From assembly GCF_009730915.1 (NCBI RefSeq), contig NC_052474.1, forward strand, positions 5,863,501 through 5,927,500: a DNA stretch of 64,000 nucleotides. The letters are read 5' to 3'. The DNA comes from Dioscorea cayenensis subsp. rotundata. Taxonomy: Eukaryota > Streptophyta > Magnoliopsida > Dioscoreales > Dioscoreaceae. The notes below the pieces were generated by a model. It was given only the letters and a program-made list of their open reading frames with translations. It was not told the DNA's origin and made no database searches. Below, piece by piece: positions 37,120-47,709 of this stretch. Numbering within the stretch: the first letter of the stretch is position 1; each line of letters starts with the position of its first letter. A program made the translations under genes and the position numbers.

Positions 37120-37870
37120 TCGCTCCTCAAAGACTCGTGTGGAAGAATGACATTGCCACGACCATCACGCCGACAGTTATACACGCCGCCGAGGGAAGGA
37201 GATGGTCATCGATGATGTGACGGACGCCGATCGATAATACAAAAAGTCGCCGAGCAAAGAGCCATATCCTTACAAGAAGCGCGCCATCATCGATCACCGC
37301 CATCTGCTTACATGTCAGCTGGACGACGCACACGACACACCATGGCTATGATCGCGGGCGATGCCAAGAACTCCGCATGAAGCGTTCAAATTGTCATCCT
37401 CCCGATAATCATGAATGCACCACTTCCATGTCGCCGCCCCGACAATGATAATCAAGAATATAGTGCATTATTCTTCATGTCCGGTACGAGTAAGGACGCT
37501 GCTGGACATGGTAAGTTCTTTAATTACGTCCGATTAATATATGTTTGGTATTTAAATCGGTATTCTAATCTCGACTCTGCATATCTCGACGTGAATCTAT
37601 TCGACCTTTGTGTCGATATGGAGTTAGGGCGAGTCGGCGAGTCACCAAAAGTACACGTCGTCATTACGTAAAACCCCACGCCAAAACAAGGGAGCGTCGA
37701 TCGTGCCGCTCACGCTCACGCGGTTTATCGAGGACTATCGGGTCGAAAGTTACTGCCACTGCAGCATGACGTCCTTACCTCGGGACACTAGATGTTACCG
37801 CGATACTTATGAGGAGGGCGTACTGTCCGTAGCGAAAGGGGGTCGTCACAAGCGGTTAAATTGCATTTTT
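37120..37870 (+). pseudogene. Ulp1-like protease C-terminal part of right MULE, degenerate
   Basis: Plus-strand counterpart of the left element's protease. FHVA and DNDNQEY near 37420-37455 carry the His/Asp region. LFDLCVDMELGRVGE lies near 37600. A QGSVDRA motif near 37690 sits where Q-G-S-V-D-C is expected, so the catalytic Cys codon appears as CGT (Arg). An intron-like interval with GTTTAA motifs lies at 36960-37090. Upstream exons are deleted. Several frameshifts are needed to follow the protein, so this copy is non-functional. Confidence 0.6.
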
Positions 37871-37944
37871 GAATAACATGTCTTAGTATATCCTGATCGC
37901 AATTTTGTTTTCAAATGTAAACTCGACAAATTCAATTCATTGTT

Positions 37945-38500
37945 TTCGTGTTCGAAGAACACTGACTTGTATATATTAATGTAAATTTTGTTTGTTTTTG
38001 AATTGTAGAAAGCGGGTTAAATTCCATTCGGTTTTTATTTCATTGTTTAATTTTACGTTGTAATTGTGTACATTTCACTTTCATTGTTTAAATATAGTAT
38101 ATATCGCTTTAAACATCGCTTTTAAATATTTCAAAATTACGGTGTACCCATTTAAAATAACACTTTCTCTGCTTAAATAAATGCACTTATTGTTTAACTA
38201 AATATGGAAAGTTGCCCATCAATACACAATTCAATTCATTGTTTTTGTTTTCAAGAAAATGACTCTGTATATCTCAATGTAAATTTTGTTTGTTTTCTCA
38301 ATTGTAAAGGCGATGTTAAATTTCATTCGAGCTTTCATTTCATTGTTTAATTTACGTTGTAGTTGTGTACATTTCAGCTTTCATTGTTTAAATATACCAT
38401 ATATCGTTTAAACATCGGTTGAAATATTTCAAATTACGTTGTATCCGTTTAAAAATAACAATGTCTCCGTGCAAAATACATTCAATTCGTTGTAAATACA
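37945..38500. repeat. Tandem duplication of ~280 bp in right MULE
   Basis: Segments 37945-38220 and 38226-38500 share ATTCAATTCATTGTTTT, GTAAATTTTGTTTGTTTT, TTCATTTCATTGTTTAATTT and GTGTACATTTCA blocks in the same order. The left MULE has this segment once, inverted (about 32090-32370). So the duplication arose in the right copy or was lost from the left one. Confidence 0.75.
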
Positions 38501-38649
38501 CAATGTTTCCCTCATCATCGCTCGGTTTATTAACAATGCCTAGTCGGCGATGCGCTTATCATGCAAGATCGCTCGATCGCGACCGGATCCTGGCGATGGT
38601 ACGCAATGTAACTCGCGGATATCAAACGCCATGACTCGATCCTCTTTCG

Positions 38650-41180
38650 TCTAGCCGCCCAGTCGCCTTCTAGTCAGCAGCGGTCGCAAACGAAGCTCAC
38701 GATTTCCGCCTCAAGGCCCGTCATCATCGGGTATGGGAATATAGCTTCCTTGTACGCCGCTTTGTAATTGTCGACGGTGAAGTACCCGCTAATAAATCGA
38801 TGTACGCTGGTGTCCGTCGCATTATTCTTGCCGCGCAAGCATGTTTTGCAGATGGATACCATAAACTTTGCCACCTTCGATACGAACAAGTTCCGATGGC
38901 GAGATCCATGCAGGAGTTCGTTTGCATTGGTCGATCACTCAGTAACGATCATCGACACAACGACCAACACGAAGATTTCGGGTACGTCCCTCAACAATGA
39001 TCTCTAACTTCGAATGTATGTCAGGGCATAAGTAGGTCTCCCATTTGGTCGCTGCTCACGCCTGGCTACATAACATGCGCATCAACTTGAACTCCGCAAA
39101 TAAGGTTAAACAAAGACAGTGATGGTTAAATAATTCGTCAACATGTTTAAACATTATTGTAATTAAATAAACGAAATGATTAATATTTAAAGTTAGAAAA
39201 GTGTAATTAAACAAAGATTGATAATGTTTAAAGGGTAATACAAAATGTTAAGTGTAAATCAACATTCGCAGACCTTATGGAGTCGACCATTTTCGCTCAC
39301 CCGAGTAAATGACGAGCTTCCTTGATCCAAGCATCGAACGACTCCCGCGACGCTCGAATACATCTCACCCCAACGATCACCTCGAACGGATAATTCGACC
39401 AATGTGCCATATCCGATTTATTAATCAACCGATGATGAGCTCGGGTGATACGGCTCGCAGCTCATTCACTAGATCATTAAAATCTTTAGCCGTGGATGCC
39501 CACGCAATCGCGGAAGCATATAGACCAAGACTCCTCCCTCAATGCCTTCCCAAGTCTTACATCGCTTTTCGTAAAATCGCCTCCAAATGTCGAAGACAAG
39601 ACGCATGTGGCGTAAGAAGGGAAGACTCTCGCAATTGCGCTCACAAGGCTCTTGGACCTCGTCTCGACACGAAGGTAATTATCTCATGATAATCTCCACC
39701 CTCGTGATAAGGCATCGCCCAACTTAGATATGAACCAAGTCCAATTGGCATCGGTCTGCATTGTCGACTATACCCGAAGGCGACGCTGGAAAAACCATTG
39801 TTACCATCTTTCCTCGCACCCAAGAGTGTACCCCGATATTTTTCCAAGGAGGTGGGTACCATCGAGAAACAGCGAGCTGCCCCGCAAGCCCTCTTGAATC
39901 CCACAATACACGCCACGAAAGAAAAGAATGCACGTTTAAAAGCGATCACCGCCTCTCTCCAGCGATCGCAACGCCTGCCGGATTGTCTCAGCCCACCTTA
40001 TCCACATACCAAAGCAAACGATATACTGGAGATGTCAGCTGCCACGAGGACCACCCGCATGCTCTTTTTCCCAACCAAGCTCGCTTGTATGGTATGTGGA
40101 CACCATGTTCCCGCAACATGTCCTTCCGAATGTCGATGGCCTTGTCATAAGGGACTCGGCCCTGAGCTTCGAATCACTCGTGCGCTAACCCATTTTTTGG
40201 GACGCTTTTCGGATGTGACGCCGAACCTATGCCACCACCGCAAGTGTGTACGGGTTGATTGTCTTGATTCCGAAAGTATTTTTTTGTTATACTCTTTTTT
40301 GATGCATGAAGCGCCCGAACGACAAACCATCGCCAGCAGCATTCCACGATCACCCGATGTTTTTCGTTCTTTATGATTTGAAGTCAAAAATTCCTTTTGA
40401 TTGCATGATTTCAAGTACATCCCCGAAAATGTTCGACACCGCCAAAACGCTGACCAATATCCAACGACAACACTTTTCGAATGATCCGACGAGGAAGGAA
40501 GACATCCCACACCGTCGTGGTCACCATGGGGATGAATGGGAGCACTCGCGAATCCGAATCTCGCCAACACTTTGACCAAATGAAAAAGATCAATATGTTA
40601 AGCGGAGAATATAATGTTTAAGCGATAATGACAATAGTTAAACGTTAAATTAAATACTTAAACAATTAACTAATAACGTAAACGACTAGTACAATATGTT
40701 AACCAGATGACTTTTGACATATTTAAACAATAATGACCCCTGCATAACCTGGAATAATTAAAAGAAAAAGGAACTTACAACGAGTAAACCTCGTTTTCAT
40801 TAGGATTCGGCAATAGCACATTTTCTGTCTCGACGACAAGATCAACTACAGCGCATTTGAAGATGGAGTGGACGTGACACATCCACTGGAAGTCAACATC
40901 GCTTTTCTATTAGGGCAAACCGCTTTTATATCCATCCGGTGTGATGAACTTAACCCTGACAAGAGAAACTTCGAGACCCCATCGCTCACATATCTCATCT
41001 AACACCAATTCCCAAGAAGTCTCGAGTCAGTGAACATTAGCACTCTTCCCTCCCCGTTGAATCTAGCAATACCACAAAAACTCTCCATAATATATCGGTC
41101 GAAAACCAAATCGTCATAAAACCAAATGAAATGAAGAACAAAACGAAGACGACGAAGAAGAAGTAGAAGATGTAAAGAAC
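38650..41180 (-). pseudogene. MULE transposase gene, degenerate
   Basis: Minus-strand relic of a MuDR-like transposase, which cuts and joins element ends. From 5' to 3': a first-exon-like block (40930-40790, FQWMCHVHSIFKCAVVDLVV), an N-terminal region (40580-40145), the catalytic core near 39870-39641, and a C-terminal SWIM zinc-finger region near 38890-38700. The core has LDGTHLL followed in another frame by KYRGTLLGA and DGNNG, with GGDYHEIITFVS beyond. The SWIM region has a CKHACAA-like Cys/His cluster, then SVHRFISGYFTVDNYKAAY. Introns appear as GTTTAA-rich intervals at 39100-39250 and 40590-40740. Numerous frameshifts and stops make it inactive. Confidence 0.75.
40600..40740 (-). repeat. 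GTTTAA array in transposase intron-like interval
   Basis: Plus-strand motifs include AATGTTTAAGCG, AGTTAAACG, ACTTAAACA and ATTTAAACA at roughly 20-bp steps. In transposase sense the motif is GTTTAA, the same sense as in the Ulp1-like gene. Confidence 0.6.
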
Positions 41181-41722
41181 AAACGAAAGCAGTCGAATCG
41201 CAAACAAAAAAAGTGCAGCGATTGTATGATAGAGGTTAGACTAGACGTGATGTGATTGGCGGTATTTTTCCCTCCATCCCGAGGGCAAAAAGGAAATATA
41301 TGTCATTGTCACGAGGAAGACATGTTGTCATCGTTCGAATGAAAGTTCTCAACTCAACATGAGTCTCTCGTAAACGTCAGCTTTTTTTATGTTTAAACAG
41401 ATACATATAGTGTTTAACATAACGGTTAACTGTTTAACTAAAGTCTATATCATGTAAATAATATGTTATTGTTTAAATTGAATGCTTTCATCGACATCGC
41501 GTTGCTAGATGGGTACCTCCCGGGTCACTCGCTTTAAACATATTTACGTATTTTTCTTAAACACCGTTGTCATTGTTTAAAGAGTAACTTGAGTATTGTT
41601 TAACTTTTTCTATTGTTTACAACGACGCTTTTTGTTTCCCCACATTGCTTTTTTACTAGGTCTCTGCTTAAATTTCGTAAGTTCACAACAAATACGATTG
41701 TTTCGCTTTTATTTATAAAAAG

Positions 41723-41768
41723 ATTTACAACATTTACAACATTTACAAAGATTTACAACATTTACAAC
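41723..41768. repeat. (CATTTACAA)5 minisatellite inside right MULE
   Basis: Inverted counterpart of the TTGTAAATG repeat in the left MULE, with fewer units and one AG interruption. Confidence 0.85.
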
Positions 41769-42879
41769 ATTCTGCAACGTCCGCTTCGGACTTTGGACAC
41801 TCACGACTCGACCCTAGTATAACGAAAACAAGTGTCCCAGACATTCGAATGCTCACGGCCAGTTTGCATAACAAGCGCATCAACTTGAACCCGCAAAACG
41901 CATACAACATTAAAAAAAGGTTAAACAACACACATTCATGAAAAACGACTATTAATCAATGTGTCATGGTAGGACTTAAACGACGATCCTGATAGTTAAA
42001 CACGTAACGTAATGCTTGTACACTCGACGCCATTTTCTTAAACGCTAACGTAAAAGTCTCAGTGGTAAATGTCAACCCTCGTCTTAAAGGATGTTTTCAC
42101 GATCTCCTCCTCTAGAGAATCCTCCGCAATCACGCAATACGTGAAAACTTTCTTTTCTTACCCAAGTCGAAATGCTCTCTTAATTGCTTTCCGTCGTATC
42201 CATCACTGGAGAATCCTCCGCGATTCGTGCGATTATGAGAGGATTTCGGCTCAGGGCGAAAAGATAGTTTAACTAGTTCGGTGATTACGGCTAATCGATT
42301 CTCAAGATAAGGAAGAAGGCTCACGAAACATCCTTTCAGATAGAGTGGTTGTCCATGGGAAGAGGAGGAAGAGGAGGAGGAGGAGGAGGAGGATGATGAG
42401 GACGACGAGGAGTGGTTGTCCATGGGGAGGGTTCTTCCCCGGTTATTTATGGTGTGAAGTCCACAAACAGTCGACTCTTCGTATCCGAGAAAAAAAGTTA
42501 AACGCACACGATGGCCGATCGATGGCGATGAGAACGAACGTGTGTTCGGAAATGTATGTTACCGTCAGTAAGAATTAATGCCGTCATTAATTCTCACGCA
42601 CGGATACCATAACCCTTGCCACCGCCACGCGCCACATGCCAACAATTCGGATCAAACGAAAAAGATCACCGCTTTACTGCAGAGACTTTGAGAATTTACA
42701 CGCTTTATGAATAGTTATACATGTAAAGATAATGTTAAACGGAGATGGGAAGTATTAAACGGATATGACAATTATTAAACATATTAGTAAAAATATTTAA
42801 ACGGATAATAGCAAATAGTTAAACATTATTTAAAAATATACAAATAGATAACCATAAACGAGAAGAACTTTACAACGAA

Positions 42880-43190
42880 ATGAACTCGTCGTAATTCATC
42901 GTTCTTCTCGTCAGTAATACAACTTTACTGTACCATAAACGAGAAGACGACAATGGCACATGCTCGCCTCGACAATAAAATCGACTACGACTCATTCGAA
43001 GATGAAGTGCACTTGACCAATCCGATGGAAATCAATTTCATTTTTCCGCTCGAGAAACCGATTTATATATTTCGGGTATGATAATGAGGAGAACAACAAG
43101 ATGTAATGCAACTCCTGGCATTGTCTCATCGAAACCAAGCTGAAAGCCCTTCAAAAAGGTCGAACATGATGTGATTTGGCGCTTTCCTTT
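42880..43190 (-). pseudogene. Second copy of transposase first-exon-like block
   Basis: The sequence around 42960-43070 matches 40850-40930 in direct orientation (CTCGACAATAAAATCGACTA versus CTCGACGACAAGATCAACTA; GATGAAGTGCACTTGACC versus GATGGAGTGGACGTGACA). The left MULE has this block once at 30490-30640. This copy is in the ancestral position near the element end; the one at 40790-41180 looks like an internal duplicate. Confidence 0.6.
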
Positions 43191-43367
43191 CCCACCATTT
43201 TCGGGGCCAAAAATGGGATTTCACAACATGGACCCATTTCGAAGTGAACGGTAGGGGGTAAAAGGGAAGTTAAACACTAACTGAAGGGGCGTCAGTCGTG
43301 CTGTAAAAAGTAGGAGGGGGTTTTTGGGAAGTTTTGAAAATTACGAGGGGTGAACAGTAATTTTCCC

Positions 43368-43376
43368 TATAATAAA
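43368..43376. repeat. Right copy of 9-bp target duplication (TATAATAAA)
   Basis: Perfect match to 36592-36600, directly after the element terminus TTTTCCC. Confidence 0.88.
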
Positions 43377-45313
43377 TATTGGCCAACCAAATATATATTA
43401 TGAAAAATTAAGATTTTACACTGATTATTTAACCATTAATTGTTACATCAAATTATAAATTTATTTTATTTTTTAAAAATTTGGGAAGTTTTTTTAAGCA
43501 TCTTTTATGACATGTAATATATTAAATTACCAAATTAAATACAATTTCTAGCTGATTCAAATTCAAATTATTAAAATTATATCAAAAATAAATATATATC
43601 ACCAAAATTATCTATAGATGTTATTCTATTATCTCATTAACTAACTAATCAAATGAGAGTCCTTAAACGGATTTCTCTTTTTGTTTCTCAACCTACAATA
43701 ACTATTTGCCGTCGTTTTTCTTCCAATGGTAAGTTTTTTTTGTCTTACTCACTCATCCACCACTGGAAACATCACTCCTTGTTAAACTTGCATGTATTAA
43801 GCATGTTGTTGATGGATAATCTCTTCAAGAGATTCAACATTCACTCCATTACCCTAAAATTCTTTTTTTTTAAATAAGTATTTATTTAAAATTTTAATTT
43901 TAGATTTTTGAAATTTTTATTTCATGTCTATGTTTATATATGTATGAAAAACTATAGAAAATATTTAAAAAAAAAGAATTAAAACAAAAATTTAAAAACA
44001 AAAAGATAAGTATATAATATAATTCCTTCCTACGAAATCTTTGAACAGTATAGGCATAATGGTTTGAGGCAGACAGACATATTTTATCCCGCCCTAAAAC
44101 TTTGTTTTTTCTTCCACTGTTGTCATTCTCCATTTTCATAAAAGCCCTTCTTTGTTGCCGTTCAAAAGCTTTATTGAAAACAAATTTCCAATGCTACTTG
44201 TGTGTATTTTCATTTTCCTGATCCTATTATATATAACAATCAGTTTCAAGATTAGTTTAATGATAATTAAAATTGTTCTCTTTACTGTAGCTGGGTTTGA
44301 ATCATTGATATTTATATGTTAGTTCTCTCGACATAATTAATCTATTATTTCGGTCTTTTCGCTAAAGATGGAGAGACAACTAGTGCAGCAATGGAACACC
44401 GAGCAGCGCCCATGAAAGAAAAAGTCATAGTAGGATTTGAGACAGACATACACACACATGATATGTGCATCAACTTTGTTTTTTCTTCCTTTGTCACCTT
44501 TCTCCATCTTCTTATAAAGTCTCTCCCTCTTGCCTTCTCTCTCTTGTTTGCTAACATTGTCTATTCCATTTAAAAGCTCTAGTGAAAGCAAATTTCCAAT
44601 TCTTCTTGTGTGTAATTTCATTTTCTTGACCCTTTTATATATAACCATTAGTTTCAAGATTAGCCTAATGATAATTAAAATTGTTCTATTTGCTATAGAT
44701 GGGTTTGAATCATTGATATTTAAAATCATTCTAGATGCTAAAAATGGAGTAAGGGCCAGTGGAGTTATAAAACGCTGAGCGACAATGGTCAAGGAAGAAA
44801 GAGTCACAATAGAATTTGAGACAGACAGACAGACAAAAATTTTATCCCGTCTTAACACACACTCATGATATATGCATAACTTTATTTTTTTCTTCCTTTG
44901 TCGCCATTTTCCATCTTCACTATAAAATCTCTCTCTCTCTCTCTCTTGTCATCTCTCTCTATCTCATTTGCTAACCATGTCTATTCCGTTCAAAAGCTTT
45001 AGTGAAAACAATTTTCCAATGAAAATCATTCTCTTTGTTGTAGCTGGGTTTGAATCATTGATAATTATATGTCAATTCTCTTTGGCGTAATATACTATTT
45101 CGGTCTTCTTGCTAAAGATGGAGAGACCGGTGGAGCTATGGAACGCCAAGTGGCAGACGCGAGAAAAGAAAAAGTCATAGAGGTGGACGGTGTAGTGGGC
45201 GGTGAAGAGGTAACCGCTACATGTGGCCTGTGGAGAGGTGAGTGTCGCAGAGGTGGTGGACGTCGCAGTGGTGGTCACCGGTCAAAGGTGGATGGCGTAG
45301 TGGGCGGTGGAGA
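43377..45313. other. AT-rich repeat region between MULE and solo LTR
   Basis: No gene seen. The part 43530-43860 is loosely related to 49030-49330, and 43913-43990 to 48640-48710 and 48885-48950, but in swapped order. This indicates rearranged copies of one low-copy repeat. A three-copy tandem repeat lies at 44067-45115. Confidence 0.6.
44067..45115. repeat. Three-copy tandem repeat, unit about 300-380 bp
   Basis: Units start near 44067, 44438 and 44818. Each has GAGGCAGACAGA/GAGACAGACA, a TTTTTTCTTCC...TCTCCAT block, TCAAAAGCTTT(A) or TTAAAAGCTCT, AAATTTCCAAT, and GGGTTTGAATCATTGATA. The third unit has a deletion after TTTTCCAAT. Function unknown. Confidence 0.75.
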
Positions 45314-45318
45314 TGTGA

Positions 45319-47404
45319 TGTGGACCCCACTTATCTTAAATAAAAAAACCCTCACCTCCATTAAATAAGGGAAAAAAACGGTTGCTTTTATTTTCCCATT
45401 TTTTAGCCCGTGAAACCCCTCTATCTTCTTTCCTAAAGCCATGAGCCTTCTCTTCCATTTGTTCTTCTCTAACCTGAACTCCCTATTCCTTAGCCTCACC
45501 ATCAACCTCACCAATAGCCATGCCATTGCCTTGGGTGTGGAGCTTCAAAAAGGTGATTCGGCGGTCAAAAAACTTCATCTATCTTCCTTTGTGCCTCCCA
45601 TGCTTGGTGAGCCGATGAAAATCATAAACTTTTTCCCTTGCATGCCATGGAGCTAGGAGTGGCCTCAAGGGCTTGTTGTCAGCCTAATTTTCGCCATCCA
45701 ACCTTGTAAGCCTTTTGTTTGAAATTTTTTTCTTGTTCTTGCCAATTAAGTAGCCTAGCTTGTGGGTAAAAAAGAGATGATGCTAGCATATTATATTTTT
45801 TTTAGTTCTTCTTTGCTTTGCTAGTAAAGGATATTAGTTTGTATTGAATATCATGTGTCTTATTTGTCTACTTGGCTAATTGCTTAGTTTTGGTTATGCC
45901 CACAAGGTGTTTGTTGAAATGTCATTTCCCTTGGAACATGATTTTTGGCTATGGTATGGCTAAGTTATCTTGTGATTAGATGTTTAGTATTAGATAGAGT
46001 AGAAAGTGAGTCTTTAAATTTTGGCATGGGTTTTGATCCATGTTTTGGGTTGTGTTAAATTATTGTTTTGAGCTATTAGATTTTGATTATGCTTTTAGGG
46101 TTGTTCAAGAATGATTGATCTTGTCTTCGAGTGGGAGTTAGATTTTTGGGATCTCCAGGTAAGTACACCACATATAAATATGTACATATATGTATATGCA
46201 AATTTTTTATTCCCAATAATCATCTTCGTAATTATTTAATTAACTTGGGTTTTACTGTTAAAATTATTCCAAGGCTACTTTTTACTATGTTTAATCATCA
46301 TTTAGTAATATTATTTATTTATTTTATTTGTTTTATAATATTCTGTTTAATTAGAGATTTTATGTTAACTTACACCAATAGTTGTTAATTTAATCATTCT
46401 ATGGATTCATGATATTTTTTTTAAGTTACTTTATTTATTTAACTTATGATTTCTTGGATTGGTTTGGGTTGCTGGAAAAGTGTTTATCTATATAATGTTT
46501 TCCTGATTAACTATATTTGTTATAATGGTGTTTCCAAATTTAAATAAATTTTTATATTGTGTGGAATATCGTGTGAATTGATAAATGATTATTTGATATA
46601 ATTGGATTAATTTTGTTAGAAAACGGGATCTCTAAATTTTTCATATTATTGCGTTGATGATAATTTTTGGACCCTAACATATTTTTGTTATAGAAACTCG
46701 TAGTCCCCCAATTAAGCGTGCAATAACCCGCATCATCGAGTCAAACACCGATCGTGTCGACACGCATTTCTCGACATAGAAACTATAGTTTCGCACTGTT
46801 CCGTCGGTGAAGAATAACGACTCGATATTACGGCTCGGTCACCGAGGGTAAACCTATGAGTTCTCGAAATCCGACTCGGGTCATCGAGTTTAAATAAATG
46901 AGTTATGATATTTTTGTTTTCGCATTAGTTGTTTTGGGGGACTTATATGCTCGTTATTTTGGTAAATTAAATCTGTTTTGAACCATTTCTGATTTATGGG
47001 TTCATTTTGATATTTATTTCATTATATTATATTTTGTATGTTTTTAAAGATTATTGAACATTTTGTGATCTTGATATTTTTAGTGGTTATTTACTGGGCT
47101 CCCAAGCTCATAATCTTGTTGTTGATTATTTTTCAGATCCGAAGTGAATAATGCAATAGGCATCTAAGTGGGCTAGTGAGTTATTATGTTTCCGTTTCTA
47201 AATTTGAGTTAACTGTCTAGTTGTGTGAGAATGAGATTTATGTATATGGCACTAGCTTCTATTGGATGTTGAAATTCTAAACTTTGTGTTTTTCATTGTG
47301 TGATTAGATTCTGAGGCCTTGTACACCTACTGGGTTTCGGCCTTGTGGGTGTGCGGCCGTTTGTCGGCGCACCGGGTCTGGTAAGCCGGGTTCGGGGCGT
47401 GACA
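45319..47404 (+). mobile_element. Solo LTR, 2086 bp, probably Ty3/gypsy (Tekay/Del-like)
   Basis: The sequence starts TGTGGACCCCAC and ends GGTTCGGGGCGTGACA. It is bordered on both sides by TGTGA (45314-45318 and 47405-47409), a perfect 5-bp target duplication. The GGGGCGTGACA terminus is typical of Del/Tekay-type chromovirus LTRs, and the length fits. No primer-binding site or internal sequence follows. So the element has been reduced to one LTR by LTR-LTR recombination. Family assignment rests on the terminus only. Confidence 0.78.
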
Positions 47405-47409
47405 TGTGA

Positions 47410-47705
47410 GCATTGCAGCTGTGGTCGCTGGTGGAGAACCAAACAACGGAGCGTAGGTTAGCCTCGAGGTCGGGTTATTTGTAGGGTTTTTTTTTCATTT
47501 TTTGGGTAAGTTTTATTTTTGCATGTAGCCGACGGAGCTTTCCTCCGTTCTTGGCCTCTCCAACCTTTTAGTCATGTGACCGCACTTGATAAGAGTGCAC
47601 CATCATTAACTCTTTCTTTTGAATTAATGGTTAATCTATTTTAATTTCCTTATTTATATTTATATTTCACTGAGAATAAAAGTCAACTAGCATAAATACC
47701 CATGC
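47410..47705. other. Short interval between two solo LTRs
   Basis: GC-rich at its left (continuing the host sequence interrupted by the solo LTR) and AT-rich at its right. No gene seen. Confidence 0.5.
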
Positions 47706-47709
47706 TTAT

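Larger units (their letters stand above)
36601..43367 (+). mobile_element. Right Mutator-like element with perfect 9-bp target duplication
   Basis: A 6767-bp element. It starts GTGGAAATTGCC; the reverse complement of its end starts GGGAAAATTACTG. Both sides are flanked by TATAATAAA. It carries a degenerate transposase gene on the minus strand and the 3' part of a Ulp1-like gene on the plus strand, convergent with each other. Compared with the left MULE it lacks the upstream exons of the Ulp1-like gene: near 36880 the sequence jumps from the equivalent of 33430 to that of about 36230. It has extra duplicated segments (37945-38220 / 38226-38500, and a second copy of the transposase first exon). 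Both genes are broken, so it is no longer autonomous. Confidence 0.88.

Noticed and set aside
45069..45368. 99-codon frame before the solo LTR
   Set aside because: Gly/Val/Asp-rich, spans internal short repeats, and crosses the LTR border and target duplication, so it is not an original gene.
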